A DNA stretch of 64,000 nucleotides from Oegoconia quadripuncta. Lineage: Eukaryota; Arthropoda; Insecta; Lepidoptera; Autostichidae. The stretch covers positions 13,301,731 to 13,365,730 of the forward strand of contig OX438758.1 in assembly GCA_949316235.1 (NCBI GenBank), written 5' to 3'. The notes under the pieces were generated by a model. It had not been told where the DNA came from. It did no database searches and saw only the letters and a list, made by a program, of their open reading frames with translations. Of this stretch, positions 10,420-22,990 are shown piece by piece. Each line of letters begins with the position of its first letter. Position 1 is the first letter of the stretch. A program made the translations under genes and the position numbers.

Positions 10420-10760
10420 CTTAGACAAGACAAGGCGACGACAAGCCCGCCACAGAACGAGATAGAACACGCAGACTCTACGTGTTAGAAGAGAGCGGAC
10501 GGGTGATATTGACCTTGCCGCTATGACGTCATTCGCGACCTAGCTGCAGCTTCCAATAACTACGTTGGAGTATCCCTGTGTGCGTGAACCAGACCGTGAA
10601 TTTTGTTGTGTGGGTCGGTTTTCTTCCTCGGTTTGCGCGGGTGTGTGTTGCTGTTGTATGTATAGGGTGTTTGTGTATAGGGTCGTGCAACAGGCTGGTG
10701 CGTGTGTTGTCGCATTGATTTCTCGTATACAATGAGAGTAACAGGCGAAACGTTTCGGAG
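10420..10760. promoter_or_regulatory. GC-rich patch with a perfect CRE
   Basis: This patch stands out from AT-rich flanks and contains TGACGTCA at 10524-10531. It shows no match to the repeat families here. It could be a promoter or an untranslated first exon, but no coding start is supported. Confidence 0.3.
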
Positions 10761-10914
10761 ATTTTACATTTAAACTATATTGTTATTGGTAACGATGATT
10801 TAGGGTTAAATTAACTTTTGACAAGAAAGGTTCGTTAAATATAGGTAGGAAATATATGAGGTGAGTCATTAAATTGGGTCAAGATAGCGATAGCTCAAGC
10901 TTTTGTAAATTATG

Positions 10915-11095
10915 GGCTATTTTACCTCAATCATACTTGATGTTAAGTGAAAATGAGGTCGACGGTTGAAATGTGCTCACGCAGAATCCCCTTATTAGTT
11001 GTTATCCAAGCGGCCATTGTATCCCGCTGGGAATCGAACGCGCGACCTCCGACTCAGCAACCTAGTGTTTTTCACTTTGAGCCAAGGAGGAAACT
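10915..11095 (-). mobile_element. SINE-A copy, degraded
   Basis: Parts of the 3' body (acctcaatcatacttgatgt) and of the tRNA head (gggaatcgaacgcgcgacctccg) remain, with a large internal deletion. Confidence 0.7.
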
Positions 11096-11189
11096 ACTTG
11101 AGGTGGAAAAAAAATTAAATTAAAAGAAATCTTTGAGATTATAAACAAGTAACTCCACAGCGGGACATGACCTGTCCCACCTTCGATAA

Positions 11190-11290
11190 ACTTCAAAATT
11201 CAAGTGTGTTTATTTCAATATATTCGTAATCAAATCATTAATTTAATCTCAATTTATGTCTATTGGAAATAACAATAGGCTTGTGCCATG
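11190..11290 (-). mobile_element. LINE 3' end fragment
   Basis: cttcaaaattcaagtgtgtttatttcaa and attggaaataacaataggc match the ends at 50.92 and 52.81 kb. Confidence 0.5.
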
Positions 11291-11550
11291 AGGGACAAAA
11301 CATTTTAGGTTTCGATACGAAATTACTCCATTTTATAGCTTTATCTTCTTCGGCTTCATGACTTGAGCGTTTCATACGTTGAGTAAGTGCCTGGCGATCA
11401 CAGATTATCAGAAGCTGTCTATCAAACGCTACCTATATGAAAAAGTTATTAGAATTGGCTAATAGGTTAGTACTTCATATTCTGTTATTCCGCTATAAAT
11501 TACCTAATAATCGGAGGTCATAATGACTCGATGGCGCTTGCCTTATTTAA

Positions 11551-11745
11551 GGGCAGTGTGCGAAGTGCGAGTTTTGTCTCGTTTTTAACTTTACCATCGC
11601 GTTCGCGTTTACGCAAAAAGTATGTATTAAAAAAATAGTTTTGCAAACTATCCGCTAGAGGCGCTGCACATTTCTTAATACAAATCGTCATGTAAACGTA
11701 AACGCGTTAGTAAAGTTAAGTCGAAACAAAACTCACACTCCGCCC
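11551..11745. mobile_element. MITE inserted in the repeat block
   Basis: The terminal inverted repeats read gggcagtgtgcgaagtgcga and gggcggagtgtgagttttgt from each side, extending to gtttacg/cgtaaac. The related unit at 11931 runs through this point without the insert. Confidence 0.7.
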
Positions 11746-12059
11746 TCAGAATGGAAGCTTTGCAGAAGCTGGTTTAACGAGTCGATAGTAGAATAGTTTG
11801 GCCGTTTTCTTCTCATCTGCGTCTACAGCTCTATAGCTAGTAAATCCATTACCCGGGGTGGACAGGAGGAACTAGATTGCGACTAATTCTCACTTTAAAA
11901 TAAAAAATTGGGTTGGAGATTCAAATAGCTCGATGGCGCTTGCCCAATTTAAGAGCACAATGCGCTGGACGGCTTTACAGATGCTGGTCCAACAGGTCGA
12001 TAACATAATGGTTTGGCAGTTTTTGTCAGATCTGTCGATACATCTCTACAGGATGAATT

Positions 12060-12415
12060 TCTGTAGTGGTAGAGCCACGCTGTAAGCTATTAGCTTGCAG
12101 CATGAATGGGCCGGCTCGACCGGGGAAGTACCACCCTCTCGCAGAAGACCGACGTCTGAGTAGTGGCATTTTGCCACTGCGCTTCGTCCGGTGAGCGAGG
12201 GCGCCGGAGGCCCACCTTCCAGTCTCTCTCCAGAATGGTAGCGGTATTTAAAGAGTTAGTACACCAGGAGGGTACCAGCACTGCTGGAGACTCCCTCATC
12301 GCTCAGGCTGCCCTACTTATTCTGGGGTGGACACCTTCCTCAAAGGCCGGCAACGCATCTGTGACCCTTTTGGTGTTGCATGCTCGTTTGCCGCCCCCTC
12401 ATATATAAAAAAAAA
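12060..12415 (+). mobile_element. GC-rich SINE/LINE-tail repeat with poly-A
   Basis: It contains tgtagtggtagagccacgct, ggccggctcgaccggggaag, tttcgtccggtgagcg-like sequence and aaggccggcaacgcat, and ends in an A tract. This order is common in lepidopteran repeats. No protein is supported. Confidence 0.65.
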
Positions 12416-12419
12416 AAAA

Positions 12420-12665
12420 AAATTTGAATTCGTGTAATTCACTGGTGACGCCACTTTTGATGTACAACAACTTTCCCCAAGGACTATAGTCGAAAAGTAA
12501 ACAAATCCAGTGGAGTAACCAGCCGAAAATGGTTGGACTTCCATACTGAAGGTGGTTTCAGAATGAATGAGAAATCGATTTTTTTTTTATCGAATTCGAC
12601 TAGGGCCCCTTGAGGAAAGTTGTTCGTTATCAAGAGTGGCATCACCAGTGAATCCATTACTCGTG
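12420..12665. repeat. dispersed repeat also at 31.6 and 23.2 kb
   Basis: ggttggacttccatactgaag, ggtggtttcagaatg and a T tract followed by atcgaattcgact recur at 31690-31830, with a short piece at 23211. Confidence 0.6.
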
Positions 12666-13617
12666 GATGCACATGAGGAACTAGACAGCGACAAATTTCA
12701 ACCCTAAAACAAAGAATTGGGCTGGAGAAGAAAATAGCTCGATGGCGTTTGCCTCGTTAAAGAGCACGATACGCTGAAAGGTCTTGCAAAAGCTGATCCA
12801 GATCAATCTCTACAGCTCTATTGCTAGTGAATGATGGATACGAGAAAGTAGACTGCGAGTAATTCTCACCCTAATACAAAAATTGGGTTGGTCCGATTCT
12901 CACAAACCTGCAGTTTATTTAAACTGTTTGTTGGTCTCTCCATAATTTGTTGAGACTAATGACTCCTGAATCCTGAAAATCCCCTAACCCGGTTAAGTAA
13001 AAGATCAACGTTTGTTACGACGTTAACCTTTTTCGGGGGATTTACTTAAGTCTGCACAATTTGAGATCTCCTCAGCTTGCAGGATTACGGTTAAAGGTCT
13101 CTTAACTGTTTACAATGTCTTTTACGTCCCGTTTTCAGTGGGTCGACGACTTTGTATTTCTTTCGTTTATAATTTTTAAAATTTGATTAAGTCAAAACAA
13201 AAGTTGTCTGGTATTGTTATGTACGAAAGCAGTGTTATGAGATTTATGAATAAGCCAGTGTTACTCGTAAAATCGAAGTTTTACTTCTAACCACATACCT
13301 ACCTGTATTCGATCCACTATTATCTACAATTATACCTACCATTTCAAATAGTTTCTGTAATAAACAGATGTAACAAACAAACAGACCCCGAGATGATCCC
13401 TTTGTGTGTTCCGTTTTATCATATATGACTAATTTAGGACACAGACACAAAGAACACAACTCCTGAATAATCGACAGCTACTTAACTTTAAGGGTCCATT
13501 AAATATCATGCTGTATATTTTTACATATAATATTAAACTACAATATTTAGTACGTATTTGTGAAGTCCTTGTGTTGTTTTACTTTATGTATATTTGTGTT
13601 CGTCCTTTTTGTTTTAG

Positions 13618-13752
13618 GTGGCTCAAACAGGACACAGACCGATAGTTTGGCTCGGATTTCTTACTAGTCAACGTCATCCGTTTTATCCGCACAACCGGAC
13701 ACTGGCAGTAATGGTTGTCGCATTAAAGACAACCGATTGCTATAAAATATAA
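13618..13752 (+). CDS. candidate last exon of an unknown gene
   Basis: A T-rich tract ending gttttag is followed by 44 open codons beginning VAQTGHRPIVWLGFLTSQ and a TAA. AATAAA follows at 13877. The frame is closed immediately upstream by the TAG that forms the possible acceptor. Local GC is higher than in the flanks. The product is not recognised and 44 codons can occur by chance. Confidence 0.22.
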   Translation: MAQTGHRPIVWLGFLTSQRHPFYPHNRTLAVMVVALKTTDCYKI

Positions 13753-14673
13753 AAATAATAGTAATAATATAATGCTGTCACTTTTAGAACATTGACCTTC
13801 AAAGCCACGACAGAATAATGTTTAATGAATCGTTAATTTTAAACATGCATTTGAGTATTCAGGCATAAAAATCTTAAATAAAATGAATAGAGTTAACTTA
13901 ATATTTTATTGCAATTAAACAAATTATTTACAAAATGCTCTAACACACACAATGGAGACTAAACGAGACATCGATAAAATTACCTACTTAAATCGTATAA
14001 ATATTATAAATTTTAAAGATTCCACTTAAAATTAAAATATCTTTTTATACTATCACAACATGACATTGGCCAATAGGCTTCCATTATAATGTTTTAATGT
14101 TAAACAAATACACAATGATATCTGAAGAAAAAATAATCAACAATGTATTATAATGGTTCAGAAATTTTATAAATAAAATTAAGATTATAAACGTAGCTGT
14201 TACTAATCTAATATACCATCAAAGATTTGTTACATTTTATAAATTGTATGTGCCCACAGTCAAAGACAAAGATAAAGTAACAAGCTTATTAGAAAAGCTC
14301 TTTTAAGGCAATATTTTCTTTTAGTTCAGTGTCATAACTTATTTATTCCAATATCTATTTGAGTACCTATACTGCATTTGAATACACATATACCTACGTG
14401 ACATTATTCACTGACCCGCTCAGTAAAATATGCTTGTCTGGATGTTCTCTTTTGTACCAGTATCTCCTCGTGGGTAATAGTTGAAAATCAGTGTTTTGCT
14501 CTCTGAGCAATTATACATACTGAGCTATGAGCCATTTGTACGGCTGTAACACACACATATTCTAGTGTATCCTGATGTTACTTTTATGAATTGTTGTAAA
14601 ATATGTTTATCCAATTGCTTTGGAACTTTTGGTATGTGTGTGACTGGAGATACAAATAAACGATTTATATATC

Positions 14674-14697
14674 TATCTATCTATCTATCTATCATTA
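14674..14697. repeat. (ATCT)n microsatellite
   Basis: Five to six atct units follow an aataaacg end and may be the tail of a retroelement. Confidence 0.8.
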
Positions 14698-16286
14698 TCC
14701 CATGTTATTGACAAAAGATTTTTCTTCAGTTCTCCAAATAATTTTATTATATAAAATAAAGTACATACTTCCATCTCTGTCTTTGACAGTATCGGCTTGG
14801 TCAATATGGTTTCTTATTTTGGTTACCTTTAGTATTGTAACAGTTATAAACGCTCAGACAGATAAACTGCAAGAAAGTTTCATTTTCTAACCTTGTAATG
14901 ACCGTTTTGAAATTTGTAAAAAAGGGCTTACTTTTAAAAAAACTTCTAAAGACTGTTTATTAACACAATAGCCTCGATATGTACTATGAGTTGGCGCAAA
15001 TGGTTCTCGTTATCGAATGCTATCGGAAATACTGCTCGGTCGCGATATGAGTGACAAGGACAGAGCGATAATTTAGTTTAACGAGAGTAGTTCGTGTGAT
15101 CTCATGGTAGCAGTGTGGAAATAGAAGTTGCATTTAACTTGACAATTGTAATTCAATACTACTTTAATGCAGTTTCTTTGGCTGTAAGTGTAGTTTATTA
15201 TTATTATCTAAAATGGACTGTAAATATAGGAAAAGTATAGTATCATCTTATTTCTTTAGCGGACGGTGCTGTAAAATTGGCGCCGCAGTAATGCTATTTG
15301 TACGAGAAAAGTAATTACGTAATTAAAAAAACTAATTCCTAAACGATTTACATTCTAACTAACCTACAACTTAGAGCATAAAAAAATAATGCCTATGAAA
15401 ATTACTATTAACAATTTGTATATAAAAATAGAAATATTATTGCATCTAATTTATGGCATACTATTTTTCTTAAAATCTAAATTTATAATACATAAATAAG
15501 GTCAACTTTCGAGTCCAATTTAAAACTTGAAGGTTTCATCTCATCAATAGTTTAATCCCACAGATTGATTGCGGTCTGTTTCTTATAATAAGAAGTCGCT
15601 TCGACGAGTAAAGTGACATGTGCTAGGGTCCATGCGTCATTTTGGAGGATCCACTGAAAATCACCATTGTCGTGAACAGTTACAATCCATACTAAGTTGG
15701 AGAACTTTACGACTCCACCTTGCGACACTGACAATTAAATGGCATGCATTTTGCATGTGTCCCGACTCTGTAAGACTATGTGCTTGATGTTTATATCATC
15801 ATAGGTTTAAATAAAATTTTCTTTCTTATTTCGTATCAAAGTTGTTCCATAATGCTTACAATAAATTATATTGATTTACATAAGACGTCATATAGAGATG
15901 CTGACCCGCTCGATTATCAAATAAATATATGCACAGTAACACGTAATGAAAACAAACGAAAACAAACCAACCTATTTTGTGCATAGTAACTTATTACTTT
16001 TAAACGTGCCGTATGTGGATGAAAAAGGACTCAAAACTACTATTGACCTGGTGATATTCAGACTGAGACATCTTCAGGTGTGTTTAAATTTCTTAACTAT
16101 GAATACAATAATAATTAAATAAATAGGGTAGTTCACATCTGCCATGTCGAAGGACGTTTGGATGTAGATGTGACAGGTGTAAGATTCTAGTACAGACCCA
16201 GGAAGGGATGGCTGAAAGTACAAGGTAAACCAGAATTTCTACAGAGAAAACCAAGTGGAGAGATGATTGCCCTAATGTGAACCCTA

Positions 16287-16602
16287 ATTGCAGCATCATC
16301 ATCATTATCAGCCCGTAAACATCTCACTACAGGGATATAGGCCTCCCTTGTATATGAGGGAGTATAGTCCACCACGCTGGCCCAATGCGGGTTGGGGACT
16401 TCACATGCCTTTGACTATTATTTCCAGGCATGCAGGTTTCCTCACGATATTTTCCTTCACCGTTTAAGAGCAGTCTGATAAATGCACATAAGTAATGAAA
16501 TTAAATTAAAAAACTCATTGGTACATGGCCAGTCTGGGAATCGAACCCGAACCTCCTAAACTGGGAGACCGCGTCTTAATCGCTGAGCCATCGACGCTCA
16601 AA
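16287..16602 (-). mobile_element. SINE-C copy, full length
   Basis: Inverted. The (CAT)n tail is at 16287-16302 and the tRNA head ends gccatcgacgctc. B-box complement ggaatcgaacc is intact. Confidence 0.88.
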
Positions 16603-16728
16603 GCGTCTGTAGCATAGTGACTGCTAATGTCGGAATTGGTTACCGTTGTGTATGCACAATATGAGCAAGAGTTCGTTGCTGAACTTAGCCGAACTCGTAC
16701 GCATCTAGAAGAGTATGGTATACATAGA

Positions 16729-16734
16729 TTTATT
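16729..16734 (-). promoter_or_regulatory. candidate poly-A signal for the GRXCR1-like gene
   Basis: AATAAA on the minus strand lies about 550 nt after the TGA. I found no earlier AATAAA downstream of the stop on this strand. It would make a 3' UTR of roughly 550-580 nt. Confidence 0.35.
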
Positions 16735-17280
16735 GGGATATATCAGAGAGCAGCTCGTTCGTAGGAGGAAAGAAGTGGAATAAATAAAATTTGTAAAACT
16801 CACGACGCTACGATTATTAACTAAATCCAGGAATTAGCTACGATACTGCCACATTACTCACATATAAAGACAGATTTCTCATCAGATGGTCAAACCAGGT
16901 AGCGTAACAAAAAACTTCAAGGAGTTTCTAAACGTGGTTGCTGAATCCGTCGCGCATACACGAGCGTCTGATGTCGGTAGACTAGTATAGAGGCAATCAT
17001 CTCCACTTACCAAGAATCGGATAGACAGTGGCTGATGGTCCAACCAAATCCTCTGGTTCTCATGATTACTATATCCAGAGTGCTCATACGAACGAGAGAG
17101 AGATATTATGTATGTTAGGGCTATCTCACAGATATAGCATCGGAATCGCCTACAGTTCCACGACCAAATGAATATTATAGCAATCAGCATTCATGCCTAC
17201 TAAGTGGTTATCTATCAGTTGTTTTTAGGTATACGTCTACCTAGTATTACATTATGTCAAGTACTTCACGTCAATCGTTT

Positions 17281-17457
17281 TCAAGAACAAGCATCGCATC
17301 TGACGAGGCCCACTTCATCGCAATTCATGCATTTGAGTGCAACAAATTCAGCGGTGAAGTGATTCCGATGGAGGCTCTTCTTGGAGCCGTTGCAGATTCT
17401 GCAGGGAAGAAGACGGAAACCGCCGCAAACTTGACAAGTGGTGCATGCGTCTGGACT
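17281..17457 (-). CDS. GRXCR1-like terminal exon: CxxC-rich C-terminus
   Basis: This final coding exon encodes 58 residues and TGA. The acceptor is tcctttcag before AGT CCA GAC, phase 0. The peptide starts SPDACTTCQVCGGFRLLPC and contains four CxxC pairs (CQVC, CRIC, CMNC, CDAC at residues 8-11, 19-22, 43-46 and 54-57) plus one more Cys at 5. NGSKKS and HRNHFTAEFVALKCMNCDEVG lie between the second and third pairs and into the third. The spacing resembles the DnaJ-type zinc-binding cysteine-rich module seen at the C-terminus of GRXCR proteins, so two zinc ions are likely bound. The opposite strand is open for 79 codons, which is a coding shadow. Confidence 0.94.
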   Translation of the reverse strand, partial: SPDACTTCQVCGGFRLLPCRICNGSKKSLHRNHFTAEFVALKCMNCDEVGLVRCDACS

Positions 17458-18744
17458 CTGAAAGGAGATACAATATTCTGGATTAAAAACTAAATCTTGC
17501 TAAAATTTTGCAAAGGTTAAACTTAAAGTTTCGTGTTCTTAGCGCTCACAAATGTTTCTATTTCAAATGTTATATTTTTCATTTCGTATGTATTTTTGGC
17601 GGGAAATCGTTGTTAATTGTTTTTTTTTATCATAAATCAAAGTTCATCGTTCGTAGTGAAAAATAGATATGGGGTAATGATTTTTCCGACTATAAGAGTT
17701 CCCTTTCTCGAGTACTTTCAAATTGCTTTTGAGATGGAAAGCTTCCTACTTCATCTGAGCATTAAGCTTTGTTATACTCAATTTGGTCGTAGACGTGTTT
17801 CTTTTAAGACGGGGGGTGACAGGAATGGTCACTATCGATAATTTTGCTATTATAAGGCTAAGGAAAGTAGGAAAAAAAATGTGATTTAACAAAAACGGCA
17901 AACCAACAAAATAGATGTAGACAAGAAGCACGGGTAAAAATTAGGCCCTATCTGCACCAACCTACTTGAAGAGCAAGAGACAGATAAGGCTGAGTGATAC
18001 ACTACTATTTATTGCTCCAGTGGTTCTAGAAAAAGTCAGGGAGAGATGATAGAAGAAGAAGATGTTTGAAAAGGGTTTAACTGATTAATATGTTTGAAAG
18101 GTGACACTTTGAAAAAAAAACAGAAGGTAATTTAACATCTATGACTATTACTTTACTTATGTTTACGAGTTACTCAAAACTTTCAGTGTGCCCGTATGTA
18201 TTTAGGATGGATCTTAATGTGACCTTGTATATTATGGCATTTATATGATTCAAGTTTTATTCGCCAAGTTTTGTCAAGTATTAAATGCACATGATGACCA
18301 TCCACGACCAACTAAAGTATAGCCAAGTCTTATTGACAAATTATTAGAATAACCTATCCTTGGTTACATAATTATGTGATGGCTACTCCTAAATGGAGAT
18401 ATATTTAAATATGTTGATAATTATATATGCAGTTATTCTCAGTAAAGTCTAGAATAAACAAGGTTTATTGTGTTTATTCTTCTGGGAATGCAAAACACAC
18501 TAATGGATTTGAATTCACAACTTGCAGTAGAGATAGAAATCCCATGAGGATTGCAGACGTTCGCTTGTTTAGTTTATTTTATATCAACGGATGCTTTTAG
18601 TGTTTAGCGAAACGTTAAGTTTCTACCAAGTTTAATGTTAGGATTCATGTAGGTATCAGTGAAGAAATCTGTTCCTGATCCACCAGCATTAACCGATGGA
18701 GTGTTGGATGTAATTTTATCCAAAATTTAGGTCAAAAATAATAA
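17458..18744. other. intron of the GRXCR1-like gene, no element recognised
   Basis: AT-rich intronic sequence directly upstream of the terminal exon. Nothing further is supported. Confidence 0.5.
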
Positions 18745-18960
18745 CACCAACCCGACTCGTAAAAGGCGACAAAGAGACTTATACACCAAAAACATCTATA
18801 AATTTTCACGTTTAATCGGCGGTGGACTCACATTCTGTATATTTCGAAAACTGAAAAAGATGTTGTTCAAAGCATCATGCTTCCAATGTTTGGTACACCC
18901 AAACGCTAAAGTTTGGGACTATTCGGAACAAAATTTTATCTATACATAGCATATGTTGCT
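18745..18960. repeat. repeat family E copy
   Basis: ccaacccgactcgtaaaaggcga and acacccaaacgctaaagtttgg also occur, in the same order and similar spacing, at 28.64/29.25 kb and 57.69-57.86 kb. The family is probably an old LINE. Confidence 0.55.
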
Positions 18961-19734
18961 GGTCTGTCTATCCAGAATCTCGCCGAGGATGCGCAGTATC
19001 CGGCTGTCACCGTAGCTGAGAGACCTGTCCACTAACCTATTATATATTATCTCGCCTATAGTATTCTCCCGCTGAATTGGTACGAGTATTGTGAAGTTTT
19101 GACATAGAGCATGTGGGTTGACAATAGAACACTATCAAAGGGCAGGGTTTTGTTAAAGATACGCTGACAGGTGTAGCCGAACCTTGACCCAATTTTGGCC
19201 TTTATCATAATTGATATTTAAAAACATCTAGCGATATTCTTGGGTTCTATGTCAATGCAAATGTTTCAGAACATTTATATAGTTTTTATATTAGTGTTTC
19301 TAAATAACCGGACAAAGTTAAAAGCTCCAGTTTCATGAAAAAGGTGGTATATAGTAATTCAGATAGTTACTTGCAGGAATGTCCTTCTTACTTTGTTCAT
19401 TTTGGGACCCTAAATACTTCCATCAAAACATATTAAAAAATAATTCCGTGCCAATGTGCATTGATTTACTTCAATTTATTTCCGTCGGAACCGCTCGCTT
19501 GTACAGAACAAAAATAGGTACAATTTATGACAGCGACGTTTCCTAATAACAGGATGCCGTTAGTTATTACTGTATGAAATTTAACTGAAGTAAACCAGCG
19601 TCATTCGGTTAAATAATGTATTCTTTAATAACAAATATTGCAGAACAAGATGAAGAAAAACTGTTTATTGTTCACAACAAGAAATTACATAAATTGGGTT
19701 GTTTGAGCAACCGATAATATGTATATTGTATGTA

Positions 19735-20156
19735 TTAGGTCCTTACCTATGAAATTGGCGTTTTGTATGAAGAAATTCATTAATACTGTTTTCTCCATAC
19801 AAACATTTTTGATTTTTTTTGGGAACGGCAAATCCAAATTTAGCTAAACTTTGTGTGTATTATCGGATAACATTAAGTTAAGTATAGGCAGCGTTAATTT
19901 TTCAAAATAACCGCTTTATAAAAGTTTCAGCGTATCTAAGAAATGATTATGGGAAGCACATGAAAAGAGCTCTGTTCAAATTTTTTTTATTATGTGATTT
20001 AGCCCAGAAATTAAAAAAATATTTCATGTGAAACCTTGAAATAATATTCCATTTTTCAAATAAAAAACAAATTTGGATATAGCTTTTAAAATTGCAGGGA
20101 TTGGTACATATGATTAACGAAGAAAAAAAGCTCCAACTTCATAGGTAAAGACCCAA
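19735..20156 (+). mobile_element. mariner-like MITE (family F)
   Basis: The 422-bp element is flanked by TA. Its terminal inverted repeats are TTAGGTCCTTACCTATGAAA and TTGGGTCTTTACCTATGAAG. The termini and TA target fit Tc1/mariner, and no transposase remains. Other copies lie at 28761 and 36839, with a split copy at 46286/49472. Confidence 0.88.
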
Positions 20157-20250
20157 TATATTTGCAATTGCAACACCAATTCACAAGGACAGCACCGGGG
20201 AAGAGAAGTAGCAACAGTATAAAGAACTGTCATAGACATGGCAATACACG
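20157..20250. repeat. flank shared with 46.2 kb
   Basis: The reverse complement (catgtctatgacagttcttt, actgttgctacttctcttcc) matches 46217-46285 beside another family F copy. Homology therefore extends beyond the MITE terminus. Confidence 0.75.
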
Positions 20251-21713
20251 TGTAAAGCTGACGTAAATTGCAACCAACGTTGCACCTTGTGCGCTTTATG
20301 GCTCTCTCAACCACTTTGTGGTTCTTTTGTATTATTATAGCTGTCAATTCAACATTTCCTGTCTAAAATAAACTCGGTACAATTTTATATTGTCTGCTAC
20401 CATAGAATTTTCTTTGTTTTTTAGAATATTTTGGGAGTTCGCGTAGTTTACTTCGACACATCAGATGTGACGCCAAGAGCTTAGTGATTTCCACATATTT
20501 GTTTATACTCTGCCTGATCCTATGTTTTTGTCACTTTCCTTATCAGAATGATACAAATAGGTTTAAATTCAGCATAAATCACTCAGACAAACCGCACTGA
20601 CAAAGCGCTTCATATCCCGTGGGCTATATAAGAGTAGTGATTTTGTATCCGTTTTAATGCAATAATGTCTTCAGGCAGCGACATCTCCATAAATTTTCCA
20701 GTATTTTCCTAATTCATCGTCAATTTAACTTATGGCAGGGTTAACTGATTGCACCTAAATGACCAAAATCCTTATGATTAATTTAGTAAATGCAAAGGCA
20801 GAAATTTATGATAAGATTCAAGGCTAGTTGGACTGGATGTTATTGATCCAAGAGATTTCTCTGACCGACTCATAGTCTCACTGAGTTAATATTCTAGCTA
20901 AAATTATGAAACAAATTAGTTTACTAGTTCTTTATTTTAAAATTATCTTTTGCTATTGGAAACATCTCGTTTAACAAGAACCTAGTTCACAATTTCACCG
21001 TTTTGTTTTTCTTTTGGAAGTAATTTTCAAGAGCAGAATTATTTTCTCGAAATATTTAGGCAAGTATAATATGAAAACATTTGTACATTCTTCACGAAAC
21101 ATCACATGACTTAAACCAACATGAATGAGGAGAATTATTCAATTTAAGTAATATTACATAAGTTTTTGGTAGAAATGGAAGTCACTATTACGACCGCATA
21201 CCAGTTTCCGAAAGACCACCAAAGAAAGGCGAAAAGAGAGAATTAAGGTAGTACTTGAAACCTGTTGACGTGTCAATTTAGGTTAATTATGTAGTAGGTA
21301 CTTTGTCACTTTCGTGACGCGGATATGGACATTTATGACCACTAAGTGGAAACTACTATAATATCATCTTGATTTAACGATGTAGGAAAATTACTTTCTA
21401 ATTTCTTAGCGCTTCTATCAAGCCTTCAACCCAATTTCCAAGGATTACACTAAATTTGTATAAGGGAAATGCTATGCTGCTGGAATGTTCATGCAACTGT
21501 AATAATATATACTAGTTTCATTAATGCATTACGTAGCGCTCTTTACAGGAATATTCGTATGATTACTCGCGTATTTTGCTGGATGCATTCAAAGTAGAAA
21601 TATAAAATGTTTTATTAAAATAGGATCCTCTGTTATATCTAGGTAGCCCCTGTAAATGCTTAATGATTATTATCATTAATAATAATACTATTACAGCTGT
21701 TGTGCAGGATAGG
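20251..21713. other. intronic, no element recognised
   Basis: AT-rich; no supported feature. Confidence 0.5.
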
Positions 21714-22034
21714 TTTTTTTTTATTCACGACGGCTTGTGGTACTTGACCTCAATCACACCTGATGTTAAGTGAAGATGAGGTCGAAGGTACTGTTAAGGA
21801 AGCGTACTGACCCGGAAACCCGAACACATTTGGGGGACTGGCTATCCTATCTCTGACAACCGGAACACAACAATGCTATTAACATTGCTGCTTGGCGGCA
21901 GATTTAGATAAGATGGTGGTAGCTAGCCAGGCGGACATTTAAAATGCCTTACCACCAATCAAACCGAGCTTAAACATGTACCCCGCTGGGGATCGAACCC
22001 GCGACCTCCGAATCGCGAACCCAATGTTGTTTAT
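21714..22034 (-). mobile_element. SINE-A copy
   Basis: Inverted; the tRNA head is cut short after aatgttgtttata. Confidence 0.88.
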
Positions 22035-22880
22035 ATTTTTATTTACATATTTATTTACATCATCATCACCATACACAAATAATCAGGTATTACACAGATG
22101 AGAAACACTAAAAGGAATAGGAAATTGTGGTTAGATGTGGCTCATTGAATCAGTCAGTCAATTGTGTATTATTTTTATTACTTCCCTTATTGTATTTACT
22201 TATATTAGTCGGTCGGTGATTCCCAATAAATAAAGTGTTTGCTTATCTTTAGTGGTACCCAAAAGAAGATAAAGATTTACTATTAATCAGAAGTAAAACA
22301 ATTGTTAGGTGGTTGAGAAAGCGAAATATACTAACTGTACATTATTATTATTACATTTTTGGAGACAAATAGTGAGATTATATGGATAAAATACCTTGTT
22401 GCTTAAACTTAGTGAAACAAGGTTATTCTAACATTTAGGACAAAGCATAACAACTTTTAATTGGTTCGAGTGTATTTGTTTTAAACTAAGTTGTCTTAAT
22501 TGTCTTAAATTACACTTCTCTTATACCTTTATTTGCCCCGAAAAACTATGGAGACAATTTATGGGTTTTACTAACATAATTGTAGTGAGTTAGAAATTAA
22601 TATGTGTACAGGTAATGTTTTGCTGCAACAGCTGTTATCTTGTCTAAATGGAGTCAGATCTATCTCAGAATTCCAATAAAATGAGCAGATAGAATTGAAT
22701 TACAAAATATTTAACAACATTTCGGGTAACATCGCAATATTTAATCAACACAAAACTATGTGAACAAAAAATAAATATTATCTCATTGCAAGAATCTCGC
22801 ACGTTGGGTAAGAAAGGTGCGGCGTTTAAACCAAGCTGCTTTTACGTAAGCTCTTTCCATGAACGGTTGGCAACGGACGG
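22035..22880. other. intronic, no element recognised
   Basis: Nothing supported. Confidence 0.45.
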
Positions 22881-22965
22881 TTTGTCATGCGTTTACATAG
22901 CGTCACAACCTTTACCCCAAATGAGGTGGTCAGTGATATCAGAAATTTTAACGTTTTGTATTGTA
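22881..22965. repeat. repeat family E fragment
   Basis: cgtcacaacctttaccccaaatgaggtggtcagtgatatc matches 41190-41232 in the same orientation and the complement of 29265-29310. Confidence 0.6.
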
Positions 22966-22990
22966 AAGATTAAACATTCGAAATATTTAC

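Larger units (their letters stand above)
11505..12900. repeat. block of related repeats around gctcgatggcg
   Basis: gctcgatggcgcttgcc with a ttaaagagcac-type continuation occurs at 11527, 11931 and 12738. aggaactaga(t/c)(t/a)gcga with aaaattgggttggag follows the same order at 11868, 12673 and, in part, 12843. The units differ in length because other elements are inserted (11551-11745 and 12060-12420). Confidence 0.6.
13100..16286. other. mostly unique sequence
   Basis: Apart from the weak candidate exon at 13618 and an (ATCT)n microsatellite near 14675-14696, no gene or element is recognised. It lies beyond the 3' end of the GRXCR1-like gene. Confidence 0.5.

Noticed and set aside
16627..16764. 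45-codon plus-strand frame starting MSELVTVVYAQYEQEFVAEL
   Set aside because: It looks protein-like, but it lies in the likely 3' UTR of the GRXCR1-like gene on the opposite strand and matches nothing known.
17254..17493. 79-residue plus-strand open frame starting MSSTSRQSF
   Set aside because: It is antisense to the CxxC-rich terminal exon. The minus strand has the conserved cysteines, acceptor and stop.
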